From NCBI GenBank assembly GCA_001939145.1, contig LSRX01000763.1:233212-297211 (forward strand): 64,000 nucleotides of DNA. Reading direction: 5' to 3'. Made by a program: the position numbers and the translations under genes. The notes beneath the pieces were generated by a model. The model worked only from the letters and a program-made list of their open reading frames with translations. It made no database searches and was not told the origin of the DNA. Positions 15,001 to 30,000 of the stretch are shown piece by piece. Numbering within the stretch: position 1 is the first letter of the stretch; each line of letters begins with the position of its first letter. This DNA comes from Symbiodinium microadriaticum (taxonomy: Eukaryota > Sar > Dinophyceae > Suessiales > Symbiodiniaceae).

Positions 15001-18000
15001 CACCCCCAAACCCTAAAAACCCACAAGCTCCGCCGAAACCCCAAAAACCCCCCAAACCCCTAAACCCTGAATGTCACTGACAACCCTAAAGCCTAAACCC
15101 CTAAACCCGAAACTGCGAGGGTGAAAACCCAAACCCACAAGCCTTGCCGAAGCCCCCAAAACCCCCACACCCCCAAACCCTAAAAACCCACAAGCTCCGC
15201 CGAAACCCCAAAAACCCCCCAAACCCCTAAACCCTGAATGTCACTGACAACCCTAAAGCCTAAACCCCTAAACCCGAAACTGCGAGGGTGAAAACCCAAA
15301 CCCACAAGCCTTGCCGAAGCCCCCAAAACCCCCACACCCCCAAACCCTAAAAACCCACAAGCTCCGCCGAAACCCCAAAAACCCCCCAAACCCCTAAACC
15401 CTGAATGTCACTGACAACCCTAAAGCCTAAACCCCTAAACCCGAAACTGCGAGGGTGAAAACCCAAACCCACAAGCCTTGCCGAAGCCCCCAAAACCCCC
15501 ACACCCCCAAACCCTAAAAACCCACAAGCTCCGCCGAAACCCCAAAAACCCCCCAAACCCCTAAACCCTGAATGTCACTGACAACCCTAAAGCCTAAACC
15601 CCTAAACCCGAAACTGCGAGGGTGAAAACCCAAACCCACAAGCCTTGCCGAAGCCCCCAAAACCCCCACACCCCCAAACCCTAAAAACCCACAAGCTCCG
15701 CCGAAACCCCAAAAACCCCCCAAACCCCTAAACCCTGAATGTCACTGACAACCCTAAAGCCTAAACCCCTAAACCCGAAACTGCGAGGGTGAAAACCCAA
15801 ACCCACAAGCCTTGCCGAAGCCCCCAAAACCCCCACACCCCCAAACCCTAAAAACCCACAAGCTCCGCCGAAACCCCAAAAACCCCCCAAACCCCTAAAC
15901 CCTGAATGTCACTGACAACCCTAAAGCCTAAACCCCTAAACCCGAAACTGCGAGGGTGAAAACCCAAACCCACAAGCCTTGCCGAAGCCCCCAAAACCCC
16001 CACACCCCCAAACCCTAAAAACCCACAAGCTCCGCCGAAACCCCAAAAACCCCCCAAACCCCTAAACCCTGAATGTCACTGACAACCCTAAAGCCTAAAC
16101 CCCTAAACCCGAAACTGCGAGGGTGAAAACCCAAACCCACAAGCCTTGCCGAAGCCCCCAAAACCCCCACACCCCCAAACCCTAAAAACCCACAAGCTCC
16201 GCCGAAACCCCAAAAACCCCCCAAACCCCTAAACCCTGAATGTCACTGACAACCCTAAAGCCTAAACCCCTAAACCCGAAACTGCGAGGGTGAAAACCCA
16301 AACCCACAAGCCTTGCCGAAGCCCCCAAAACCCCCACACCCCCAAACCCTAAAAACCCACAAGCTCCGCCGAAACCCCAAAAACCCCCCAAACCCCTAAA
16401 CCCTGAATGTCACTGACAACCCTAAAGCCTAAACCCCTAAACCCGAAACTGCGAGGGTGAAAACCCAAACCCACAAGCCTTGCCGAAGCCCCCAAAACCC
16501 CCACACCCCCAAACCCTAAAAACCCACAAGCTCCGCCGAAACCCCAAAAACCCCCCAAACCCCTAAACCCTGAATGTCACTGACAACCCTAAAGCCTAAA
16601 CCCCTAAACCCGAAACTGCGAGGGTGAAAACCCAAACCCACAAGCCTTGCCGAAGCCCCCAAAACCCCCACACCCCCAAACCCTAAAAACCCACAAGCTC
16701 CGCCGAAACCCCAAAAACCCCCCAAACCCCTAAACCCTGAATGTCACTGACAACCCTAAAGCCTAAACCCCTAAACCCGAAACTGCGAGGGTGAAAACCC
16801 AAACCCACAAGCCTTGCCGAAGCCCCCAAAACCCCCACACCCCCAAACCCTAAAAACCCACAAGCTCCGCCGAAACCCCAAAAACCCCCCAAACCCCTAA
16901 ACCCTGAATGTCACTGACAACCCTAAAGCCTAAACCCCTAAACCCGAAACTGCGAGGGTGAAAACCCAAACCCACAAGCCTTGCCGAAGCCCCCAAAACC
17001 CCCACACCCCCAAACCCTAAAAACCCACAAGCTCCGCCGAAACCCCAAAAACCCCCCAAACCCCTAAACCCTGAATGTCACTGACAACCCTAAAGCCTAA
17101 ACCCCTAAACCCGAAACTGCGAGGGTGAAAACCCAAACCCACAAGCCTTGCCGAAGCCCCCAAAACCCCCACACCCCCAAACCCTAAAAACCCACAAGCT
17201 CCGCCGAAACCCCAAAAACCCCCCAAACCCCTAAACCCTGAATGTCACTGACAACCCTAAAGCCTAAACCCCTAAACCCGAAACTGCGAGGGTGAAAACC
17301 CAAACCCACAAGCCTTGCCGAAGCCCCCAAAACCCCCACACCCCCAAACCCTAAAAACCCACAAGCTCCGCCGAAACCCCAAAAACCCCCCAAACCCCTA
17401 AACCCTGAATGTCACTGACAACCCTAAAGCCTAAACCCCTAAACCCGAAACTGCGAGGGTGAAAACCCAAACCCACAAGCCTTGCCGAAGCCCCCAAAAC
17501 CCCCACACCCCCAAACCCTAAAAACCCACAAGCTCCGCCGAAACCCCAAAAACCCCCCAAACCCCTAAACCCTGAATGTCACTGACAACCCTAAAGCCTA
17601 AACCCCTAAACCCGAAACTGCGAGGGTGAAAACCCAAACCCACAAGCCTTGCCGAAGCCCCCAAAACCCCCACACCCCCAAACCCTAAAAACCCACAAGC
17701 TCCGCCGAAACCCCAAAAACCCCCCAAACCCCTAAACCCTGAATGTCACTGACAACCCTAAAGCCTAAACCCCTAAACCCGAAACTGCGAGGGTGAAAAC
17801 CCAAACCCACAAGCCTTGCCGAAGCCCCCAAAACCCCCACACCCCCAAACCCTAAAAACCCACAAGCTCCGCCGAAACCCCAAAAACCCCCCAAACCCCT
17901 AAACCCTGAATGTCACTGACAACCCTAAAGCCTAAACCCCTAAACCCGAAACTGCGAGGGTGAAAACCCAAACCCACAAGCCTTGCCGAAGCCCCCAAAA

Positions 18001-21000
18001 CCCCCACACCCCCAAACCCTAAAAACCCACAAGCTCCGCCGAAACCCCAAAAACCCCCCAAACCCCTAAACCCTGAATGTCACTGACAACCCTAAAGCCT
18101 AAACCCCTAAACCCGAAACTGCGAGGGTGAAAACCCAAACCCACAAGCCTTGCCGAAGCCCCCAAAACCCCCACACCCCCAAACCCTAAAAACCCACAAG
18201 CTCCGCCGAAACCCCAAAAACCCCCCAAACCCCTAAACCCTGAATGTCACTGACAACCCTAAAGCCTAAACCCCTAAACCCGAAACTGCGAGGGTGAAAA
18301 CCCAAACCCACAAGCCTTGCCGAAGCCCCCAAAACCCCCACACCCCCAAACCCTAAAAACCCACAAGCTCCGCCGAAACCCCAAAAACCCCCCAAACCCC
18401 TAAACCCTGAATGTCACTGACAACCCTAAAGCCTAAACCCCTAAACCCGAAACTGCGAGGGTGAAAACCCAAACCCACAAGCCTTGCCGAAGCCCCCAAA
18501 ACCCCCACACCCCCAAACCCTAAAAACCCACAAGCTCCGCCGAAACCCCAAAAACCCCCCAAACCCCTAAACCCTGAATGTCACTGACAACCCTAAAGCC
18601 TAAACCCCTAAACCCGAAACTGCGAGGGTGAAAACCCAAACCCACAAGCCTTGCCGAAGCCCCCAAAACCCCCACACCCCCAAACCCTAAAAACCCACAA
18701 GCTCCGCCGAAACCCCAAAAACCCCCCAAACCCCTAAACCCTGAATGTCACTGACAACCCTAAAGCCTAAACCCCTAAACCCGAAACTGCGAGGGTGAAA
18801 ACCCAAACCCACAAGCCTTGCCGAAGCCCCCAAAACCCCCACACCCCCAAACCCTAAAAACCCACAAGCTCCGCCGAAACCCCAAAAACCCCCCAAACCC
18901 CTAAACCCTGAATGTCACTGACAACCCTAAAGCCTAAACCCCTAAACCCGAAACTGCGAGGGTGAAAACCCAAACCCACAAGCCTTGCCGAAGCCCCCAA
19001 AACCCCCACACCCCCAAACCCTAAAAACCCACAAGCTCCGCCGAAACCCCAAAAACCCCCCAAACCCCTAAACCCTGAATGTCACTGACAACCCTAAAGC
19101 CTAAACCCCTAAACCCGAAACTGCGAGGGTGAAAACCCAAACCCACAAGCCTTGCCGAAGCCCCCAAAACCCCCACACCCCCAAACCCTAAAAACCCACA
19201 AGCTCCGCCGAAACCCCAAAAACCCCCCAAACCCCTAAACCCTGAATGTCACTGACAACCCTAAAGCCTAAACCCCTAAACCCGAAACTGCGAGGGTGAA
19301 AACCCAAACCCACAAGCCTTGCCGAAGCCCCCAAAACCCCCACACCCCCAAACCCTAAAAACCCACAAGCTCCGCCGAAACCCCAAAAACCCCCCAAACC
19401 CCTAAACCCTGAATGTCACTGACAACCCTAAAGCCTAAACCCCTAAACCCGAAACTGCGAGGGTGAAAACCCAAACCCACAAGCCTTGCCGAAGCCCCCA
19501 AAACCCCCACACCCCCAAACCCTAAAAACCCACAAGCTCCGCCGAAACCCCAAAAACCCCCCAAACCCCTAAACCCTGAATGTCACTGACAACCCTAAAG
19601 CCTAAACCCCTAAACCCGAAACTGCGAGGGTGAAAACCCAAACCCACAAGCCTTGCCGAAGCCCCCAAAACCCCCACACCCCCAAACCCTAAAAACCCAC
19701 AAGCTCCGCCGAAACCCCAAAAACCCCCCAAACCCCTAAACCCTGAATGTCACTGACAACCCTAAAGCCTAAACCCCTAAACCCGAAACTGCGAGGGTGA
19801 AAACCCAAACCCACAAGCCTTGCCGAAGCCCCCAAAACCCCCACACCCCCAAACCCTAAAAACCCACAAGCTCCGCCGAAACCCCAAAAACCCCCCAAAC
19901 CCCTAAACCCTGAATGTCACTGACAACCCTAAAGCCTAAACCCCTAAACCCGAAACTGCGAGGGTGAAAACCCAAACCCACAAGCCTTGCCGAAGCCCCC
20001 AAAACCCCCACACCCCCAAACCCTAAAAACCCACAAGCTCCGCCGAAACCCCAAAAACCCCCCAAACCCCTAAACCCTGAATGTCACTGACAACCCTAAA
20101 GCCTAAACCCCTAAACCCGAAACTGCGAGGGTGAAAACCCAAACCCACAAGCCTTGCCGAAGCCCCCAAAACCCCCACACCCCCAAACCCTAAAAACCCA
20201 CAAGCTCCGCCGAAACCCCAAAAACCCCCCAAACCCCTAAACCCTGAATGTCACTGACAACCCTAAAGCCTAAACCCCTAAACCCGAAACTGCGAGGGTG
20301 AAAACCCAAACCCACAAGCCTTGCCGAAGCCCCCAAAACCCCCACACCCCCAAACCCTAAAAACCCACAAGCTCCGCCGAAACCCCAAAAACCCCCCAAA
20401 CCCCTAAACCCTGAATGTCACTGACAACCCTAAAGCCTAAACCCCTAAACCCGAAACTGCGAGGGTGAAAACCCAAACCCACAAGCCTTGCCGAAGCCCC
20501 CAAAACCCCCACACCCCCAAACCCTAAAAACCCACAAGCTCCGCCGAAACCCCAAAAACCCCCCAAACCCCTAAACCCTGAATGTCACTGACAACCCTAA
20601 AGCCTAAACCCCTAAACCCGAAACTGCGAGGGTGAAAACCCAAACCCACAAGCCTTGCCGAAGCCCCCAAAACCCCCACACCCCCAAACCCTAAAAACCC
20701 ACAAGCTCCGCCGAAACCCCAAAAACCCCCCAAACCCCTAAACCCTGAATGTCACTGACAACCCTAAAGCCTAAACCCCTAAACCCGAAACTGCGAGGGT
20801 GAAAACCCAAACCCACAAGCCTTGCCGAAGCCCCCAAAACCCCCACACCCCCAAACCCTAAAAACCCACAAGCTCCGCCGAAACCCCAAAAACCCCCCAA
20901 ACCCCTAAACCCTGAATGTCACTGACAACCCTAAAGCCTAAACCCCTAAACCCGAAACTGCGAGGGTGAAAACCCAAACCCACAAGCCTTGCCGAAGCCC

Positions 21001-24000
21001 CCAAAACCCCCACACCCCCAAACCCTAAAAACCCACAAGCTCCGCCGAAACCCCAAAAACCCCCCAAACCCCTAAACCCTGAATGTCACTGACAACCCTA
21101 AAGCCTAAACCCCTAAACCCGAAACTGCGAGGGTGAAAACCCAAACCCACAAGCCTTGCCGAAGCCCCCAAAACCCCCACACCCCCAAACCCTAAAAACC
21201 CACAAGCTCCGCCGAAACCCCAAAAACCCCCCAAACCCCTAAACCCTGAATGTCACTGACAACCCTAAAGCCTAAACCCCTAAACCCGAAACTGCGAGGG
21301 TGAAAACCCAAACCCACAAGCCTTGCCGAAGCCCCCAAAACCCCCACACCCCCAAACCCTAAAAACCCACAAGCTCCGCCGAAACCCCAAAAACCCCCCA
21401 AACCCCTAAACCCTGAATGTCACTGACAACCCTAAAGCCTAAACCCCTAAACCCGAAACTGCGAGGGTGAAAACCCAAACCCACAAGCCTTGCCGAAGCC
21501 CCCAAAACCCCCACACCCCCAAACCCTAAAAACCCACAAGCTCCGCCGAAACCCCAAAAACCCCCCAAACCCCTAAACCCTGAATGTCACTGACAACCCT
21601 AAAGCCTAAACCCCTAAACCCGAAACTGCGAGGGTGAAAACCCAAACCCACAAGCCTTGCCGAAGCCCCCAAAACCCCCACACCCCCAAACCCTAAAAAC
21701 CCACAAGCTCCGCCGAAACCCCAAAAACCCCCCAAACCCCTAAACCCTGAATGTCACTGACAACCCTAAAGCCTAAACCCCTAAACCCGAAACTGCGAGG
21801 GTGAAAACCCAAACCCACAAGCCTTGCCGAAGCCCCCAAAACCCCCACACCCCCAAACCCTAAAAACCCACAAGCTCCGCCGAAACCCCAAAAACCCCCC
21901 AAACCCCTAAACCCTGAATGTCACTGACAACCCTAAAGCCTAAACCCCTAAACCCGAAACTGCGAGGGTGAAAACCCAAACCCACAAGCCTTGCCGAAGC
22001 CCCCAAAACCCCCACACCCCCAAACCCTAAAAACCCACAAGCTCCGCCGAAACCCCAAAAACCCCCCAAACCCCTAAACCCTGAATGTCACTGACAACCC
22101 TAAAGCCTAAACCCCTAAACCCGAAACTGCGAGGGTGAAAACCCAAACCCACAAGCCTTGCCGAAGCCCCCAAAACCCCCACACCCCCAAACCCTAAAAA
22201 CCCACAAGCTCCGCCGAAACCCCAAAAACCCCCCAAACCCCTAAACCCTGAATGTCACTGACAACCCTAAAGCCTAAACCCCTAAACCCGAAACTGCGAG
22301 GGTGAAAACCCAAACCCACAAGCCTTGCCGAAGCCCCCAAAACCCCCACACCCCCAAACCCTAAAAACCCACAAGCTCCGCCGAAACCCCAAAAACCCCC
22401 CAAACCCCTAAACCCTGAATGTCACTGACAACCCTAAAGCCTAAACCCCTAAACCCGAAACTGCGAGGGTGAAAACCCAAACCCACAAGCCTTGCCGAAG
22501 CCCCCAAAACCCCCACACCCCCAAACCCTAAAAACCCACAAGCTCCGCCGAAACCCCAAAAACCCCCCAAACCCCTAAACCCTGAATGTCACTGACAACC
22601 CTAAAGCCTAAACCCCTAAACCCGAAACTGCGAGGGTGAAAACCCAAACCCACAAGCCTTGCCGAAGCCCCCAAAACCCCCACACCCCCAAACCCTAAAA
22701 ACCCACAAGCTCCGCCGAAACCCCAAAAACCCCCCAAACCCCTAAACCCTGAATGTCACTGACAACCCTAAAGCCTAAACCCCTAAACCCGAAACTGCGA
22801 GGGTGAAAACCCAAACCCACAAGCCTTGCCGAAGCCCCCAAAACCCCCACACCCCCAAACCCTAAAAACCCACAAGCTCCGCCGAAACCCCAAAAACCCC
22901 CCAAACCCCTAAACCCTGAATGTCACTGACAACCCTAAAGCCTAAACCCCTAAACCCGAAACTGCGAGGGTGAAAACCCAAACCCACAAGCCTTGCCGAA
23001 GCCCCCAAAACCCCCACACCCCCAAACCCTAAAAACCCACAAGCTCCGCCGAAACCCCAAAAACCCCCCAAACCCCTAAACCCTGAATGTCACTGACAAC
23101 CCTAAAGCCTAAACCCCTAAACCCGAAACTGCGAGGGTGAAAACCCAAACCCACAAGCCTTGCCGAAGCCCCCAAAACCCCCACACCCCCAAACCCTAAA
23201 AACCCACAAGCTCCGCCGAAACCCCAAAAACCCCCCAAACCCCTAAACCCTGAATGTCACTGACAACCCTAAAGCCTAAACCCCTAAACCCGAAACTGCG
23301 AGGGTGAAAACCCAAACCCACAAGCCTTGCCGAAGCCCCCAAAACCCCCACACCCCCAAACCCTAAAAACCCACAAGCTCCGCCGAAACCCCAAAAACCC
23401 CCCAAACCCCTAAACCCTGAATGTCACTGACAACCCTAAAGCCTAAACCCCTAAACCCGAAACTGCGAGGGTGAAAACCCAAACCCACAAGCCTTGCCGA
23501 AGCCCCCAAAACCCCCACACCCCCAAACCCTAAAAACCCACAAGCTCCGCCGAAACCCCAAAAACCCCCCAAACCCCTAAACCCTGAATGTCACTGACAA
23601 CCCTAAAGCCTAAACCCCTAAACCCGAAACTGCGAGGGTGAAAACCCAAACCCACAAGCCTTGCCGAAGCCCCCAAAACCCCCACACCCCCAAACCCTAA
23701 AAACCCACAAGCTCCGCCGAAACCCCAAAAACCCCCCAAACCCCTAAACCCTGAATGTCACTGACAACCCTAAAGCCTAAACCCCTAAACCCGAAACTGC
23801 GAGGGTGAAAACCCAAACCCACAAGCCTTGCCGAAGCCCCCAAAACCCCCACACCCCCAAACCCTAAAAACCCACAAGCTCCGCCGAAACCCCAAAAACC
23901 CCCCAAACCCCTAAACCCTGAATGTCACTGACAACCCTAAAGCCTAAACCCCTAAACCCGAAACTGCGAGGGTGAAAACCCAAACCCACAAGCCTTGCCG

Positions 24001-27000
24001 AAGCCCCCAAAACCCCCACACCCCCAAACCCTAAAAACCCACAAGCTCCGCCGAAACCCCAAAAACCCCCCAAACCCCTAAACCCTGAATGTCACTGACA
24101 ACCCTAAAGCCTAAACCCCTAAACCCGAAACTGCGAGGGTGAAAACCCAAACCCACAAGCCTTGCCGAAGCCCCCAAAACCCCCACACCCCCAAACCCTA
24201 AAAACCCACAAGCTCCGCCGAAACCCCAAAAACCCCCCAAACCCCTAAACCCTGAATGTCACTGACAACCCTAAAGCCTAAACCCCTAAACCCGAAACTG
24301 CGAGGGTGAAAACCCAAACCCACAAGCCTTGCCGAAGCCCCCAAAACCCCCACACCCCCAAACCCTAAAAACCCACAAGCTCCGCCGAAACCCCAAAAAC
24401 CCCCCAAACCCCTAAACCCTGAATGTCACTGACAACCCTAAAGCCTAAACCCCTAAACCCGAAACTGCGAGGGTGAAAACCCAAACCCACAAGCCTTGCC
24501 GAAGCCCCCAAAACCCCCACACCCCCAAACCCTAAAAACCCACAAGCTCCGCCGAAACCCCAAAAACCCCCCAAACCCCTAAACCCTGAATGTCACTGAC
24601 AACCCTAAAGCCTAAACCCCTAAACCCGAAACTGCGAGGGTGAAAACCCAAACCCACAAGCCTTGCCGAAGCCCCCAAAACCCCCACACCCCCAAACCCT
24701 AAAAACCCACAAGCTCCGCCGAAACCCCAAAAACCCCCCAAACCCCTAAACCCTGAATGTCACTGACAACCCTAAAGCCTAAACCCCTAAACCCGAAACT
24801 GCGAGGGTGAAAACCCAAACCCACAAGCCTTGCCGAAGCCCCCAAAACCCCCACACCCCCAAACCCTAAAAACCCACAAGCTCCGCCGAAACCCCAAAAA
24901 CCCCCCAAACCCCTAAACCCTGAATGTCACTGACAACCCTAAAGCCTAAACCCCTAAACCCGAAACTGCGAGGGTGAAAACCCAAACCCACAAGCCTTGC
25001 CGAAGCCCCCAAAACCCCCACACCCCCAAACCCTAAAAACCCACAAGCTCCGCCGAAACCCCAAAAACCCCCCAAACCCCTAAACCCTGAATGTCACTGA
25101 CAACCCTAAAGCCTAAACCCCTAAACCCGAAACTGCGAGGGTGAAAACCCAAACCCACAAGCCTTGCCGAAGCCCCCAAAACCCCCACACCCCCAAACCC
25201 TAAAAACCCACAAGCTCCGCCGAAACCCCAAAAACCCCCCAAACCCCTAAACCCTGAATGTCACTGACAACCCTAAAGCCTAAACCCCTAAACCCGAAAC
25301 TGCGAGGGTGAAAACCCAAACCCACAAGCCTTGCCGAAGCCCCCAAAACCCCCACACCCCCAAACCCTAAAAACCCACAAGCTCCGCCGAAACCCCAAAA
25401 ACCCCCCAAACCCCTAAACCCTGAATGTCACTGACAACCCTAAAGCCTAAACCCCTAAACCCGAAACTGCGAGGGTGAAAACCCAAACCCACAAGCCTTG
25501 CCGAAGCCCCCAAAACCCCCACACCCCCAAACCCTAAAAACCCACAAGCTCCGCCGAAACCCCAAAAACCCCCCAAACCCCTAAACCCTGAATGTCACTG
25601 ACAACCCTAAAGCCTAAACCCCTAAACCCGAAACTGCGAGGGTGAAAACCCAAACCCACAAGCCTTGCCGAAGCCCCCAAAACCCCCACACCCCCAAACC
25701 CTAAAAACCCACAAGCTCCGCCGAAACCCCAAAAACCCCCCAAACCCCTAAACCCTGAATGTCACTGACAACCCTAAAGCCTAAACCCCTAAACCCGAAA
25801 CTGCGAGGGTGAAAACCCAAACCCACAAGCCTTGCCGAAGCCCCCAAAACCCCCACACCCCCAAACCCTAAAAACCCACAAGCTCCGCCGAAACCCCAAA
25901 AACCCCCCAAACCCCTAAACCCTGAATGTCACTGACAACCCTAAAGCCTAAACCCCTAAACCCGAAACTGCGAGGGTGAAAACCCAAACCCACAAGCCTT
26001 GCCGAAGCCCCCAAAACCCCCACACCCCCAAACCCTAAAAACCCACAAGCTCCGCCGAAACCCCAAAAACCCCCCAAACCCCTAAACCCTGAATGTCACT
26101 GACAACCCTAAAGCCTAAACCCCTAAACCCGAAACTGCGAGGGTGAAAACCCAAACCCACAAGCCTTGCCGAAGCCCCCAAAACCCCCACACCCCCAAAC
26201 CCTAAAAACCCACAAGCTCCGCCGAAACCCCAAAAACCCCCCAAACCCCTAAACCCTGAATGTCACTGACAACCCTAAAGCCTAAACCCCTAAACCCGAA
26301 ACTGCGAGGGTGAAAACCCAAACCCACAAGCCTTGCCGAAGCCCCCAAAACCCCCACACCCCCAAACCCTAAAAACCCACAAGCTCCGCCGAAACCCCAA
26401 AAACCCCCCAAACCCCTAAACCCTGAATGTCACTGACAACCCTAAAGCCTAAACCCCTAAACCCGAAACTGCGAGGGTGAAAACCCAAACCCACAAGCCT
26501 TGCCGAAGCCCCCAAAACCCCCACACCCCCAAACCCTAAAAACCCACAAGCTCCGCCGAAACCCCAAAAACCCCCCAAACCCCTAAACCCTGAATGTCAC
26601 TGACAACCCTAAAGCCTAAACCCCTAAACCCGAAACTGCGAGGGTGAAAACCCAAACCCACAAGCCTTGCCGAAGCCCCCAAAACCCCCACACCCCCAAA
26701 CCCTAAAAACCCACAAGCTCCGCCGAAACCCCAAAAACCCCCCAAACCCCTAAACCCTGAATGTCACTGACAACCCTAAAGCCTAAACCCCTAAACCCGA
26801 AACTGCGAGGGTGAAAACCCAAACCCACAAGCCTTGCCGAAGCCCCCAAAACCCCCACACCCCCAAACCCTAAAAACCCACAAGCTCCGCCGAAACCCCA
26901 AAAACCCCCCAAACCCCTAAACCCTGAATGTCACTGACAACCCTAAAGCCTAAACCCCTAAACCCGAAACTGCGAGGGTGAAAACCCAAACCCACAAGCC

Positions 27001-30000
27001 TTGCCGAAGCCCCCAAAACCCCCACACCCCCAAACCCTAAAAACCCACAAGCTCCGCCGAAACCCCAAAAACCCCCCAAACCCCTAAACCCTGAATGTCA
27101 CTGACAACCCTAAAGCCTAAACCCCTAAACCCGAAACTGCGAGGGTGAAAACCCAAACCCACAAGCCTTGCCGAAGCCCCCAAAACCCCCACACCCCCAA
27201 ACCCTAAAAACCCACAAGCTCCGCCGAAACCCCAAAAACCCCCCAAACCCCTAAACCCTGAATGTCACTGACAACCCTAAAGCCTAAACCCCTAAACCCG
27301 AAACTGCGAGGGTGAAAACCCAAACCCACAAGCCTTGCCGAAGCCCCCAAAACCCCCACACCCCCAAACCCTAAAAACCCACAAGCTCCGCCGAAACCCC
27401 AAAAACCCCCCAAACCCCTAAACCCTGAATGTCACTGACAACCCTAAAGCCTAAACCCCTAAACCCGAAACTGCGAGGGTGAAAACCCAAACCCACAAGC
27501 CTTGCCGAAGCCCCCAAAACCCCCACACCCCCAAACCCTAAAAACCCACAAGCTCCGCCGAAACCCCAAAAACCCCCCAAACCCCTAAACCCTGAATGTC
27601 ACTGACAACCCTAAAGCCTAAACCCCTAAACCCGAAACTGCGAGGGTGAAAACCCAAACCCACAAGCCTTGCCGAAGCCCCCAAAACCCCCACACCCCCA
27701 AACCCTAAAAACCCACAAGCTCCGCCGAAACCCCAAAAACCCCCCAAACCCCTAAACCCTGAATGTCACTGACAACCCTAAAGCCTAAACCCCTAAACCC
27801 GAAACTGCGAGGGTGAAAACCCAAACCCACAAGCCTTGCCGAAGCCCCCAAAACCCCCACACCCCCAAACCCTAAAAACCCACAAGCTCCGCCGAAACCC
27901 CAAAAACCCCCCAAACCCCTAAACCCTGAATGTCACTGACAACCCTAAAGCCTAAACCCCTAAACCCGAAACTGCGAGGGTGAAAACCCAAACCCACAAG
28001 CCTTGCCGAAGCCCCCAAAACCCCCACACCCCCAAACCCTAAAAACCCACAAGCTCCGCCGAAACCCCAAAAACCCCCCAAACCCCTAAACCCTGAATGT
28101 CACTGACAACCCTAAAGCCTAAACCCCTAAACCCGAAACTGCGAGGGTGAAAACCCAAACCCACAAGCCTTGCCGAAGCCCCCAAAACCCCCACACCCCC
28201 AAACCCTAAAAACCCACAAGCTCCGCCGAAACCCCAAAAACCCCCCAAACCCCTAAACCCTGAATGTCACTGACAACCCTAAAGCCTAAACCCCTAAACC
28301 CGAAACTGCGAGGGTGAAAACCCAAACCCACAAGCCTTGCCGAAGCCCCCAAAACCCCCACACCCCCAAACCCTAAAAACCCACAAGCTCCGCCGAAACC
28401 CCAAAAACCCCCCAAACCCCTAAACCCTGAATGTCACTGACAACCCTAAAGCCTAAACCCCTAAACCCGAAACTGCGAGGGTGAAAACCCAAACCCACAA
28501 GCCTTGCCGAAGCCCCCAAAACCCCCACACCCCCAAACCCTAAAAACCCACAAGCTCCGCCGAAACCCCAAAAACCCCCCAAACCCCTAAACCCTGAATG
28601 TCACTGACAACCCTAAAGCCTAAACCCCTAAACCCGAAACTGCGAGGGTGAAAACCCAAACCCACAAGCCTTGCCGAAGCCCCCAAAACCCCCACACCCC
28701 CAAACCCTAAAAACCCACAAGCTCCGCCGAAACCCCAAAAACCCCCCAAACCCCTAAACCCTGAATGTCACTGACAACCCTAAAGCCTAAACCCCTAAAC
28801 CCGAAACTGCGAGGGTGAAAACCCAAACCCACAAGCCTTGCCGAAGCCCCCAAAACCCCCACACCCCCAAACCCTAAAAACCCACAAGCTCCGCCGAAAC
28901 CCCAAAAACCCCCCAAACCCCTAAACCCTGAATGTCACTGACAACCCTAAAGCCTAAACCCCTAAACCCGAAACTGCGAGGGTGAAAACCCAAACCCACA
29001 AGCCTTGCCGAAGCCCCCAAAACCCCCACACCCCCAAACCCTAAAAACCCACAAGCTCCGCCGAAACCCCAAAAACCCCCCAAACCCCTAAACCCTGAAT
29101 GTCACTGACAACCCTAAAGCCTAAACCCCTAAACCCGAAACTGCGAGGGTGAAAACCCAAACCCACAAGCCTTGCCGAAGCCCCCAAAACCCCCACACCC
29201 CCAAACCCTAAAAACCCACAAGCTCCGCCGAAACCCCAAAAACCCCCCAAACCCCTAAACCCTGAATGTCACTGACAACCCTAAAGCCTAAACCCCTAAA
29301 CCCGAAACTGCGAGGGTGAAAACCCAAACCCACAAGCCTTGCCGAAGCCCCCAAAACCCCCACACCCCCAAACCCTAAAAACCCACAAGCTCCGCCGAAA
29401 CCCCAAAAACCCCCCAAACCCCTAAACCCTGAATGTCACTGACAACCCTAAAGCCTAAACCCCTAAACCCGAAACTGCGAGGGTGAAAACCCAAACCCAC
29501 AAGCCTTGCCGAAGCCCCCAAAACCCCCACACCCCCAAACCCTAAAAACCCACAAGCTCCGCCGAAACCCCAAAAACCCCCCAAACCCCTAAACCCTGAA
29601 TGTCACTGACAACCCTAAAGCCTAAACCCCTAAACCCGAAACTGCGAGGGTGAAAACCCAAACCCACAAGCCTTGCCGAAGCCCCCAAAACCCCCACACC
29701 CCCAAACCCTAAAAACCCACAAGCTCCGCCGAAACCCCAAAAACCCCCCAAACCCCTAAACCCTGAATGTCACTGACAACCCTAAAGCCTAAACCCCTAA
29801 ACCCGAAACTGCGAGGGTGAAAACCCAAACCCACAAGCCTTGCCGAAGCCCCCAAAACCCCCACACCCCCAAACCCTAAAAACCCACAAGCTCCGCCGAA
29901 ACCCCAAAAACCCCCCAAACCCCTAAACCCTGAATGTCACTGACAACCCTAAAGCCTAAACCCCTAAACCCGAAACTGCGAGGGTGAAAACCCAAACCCA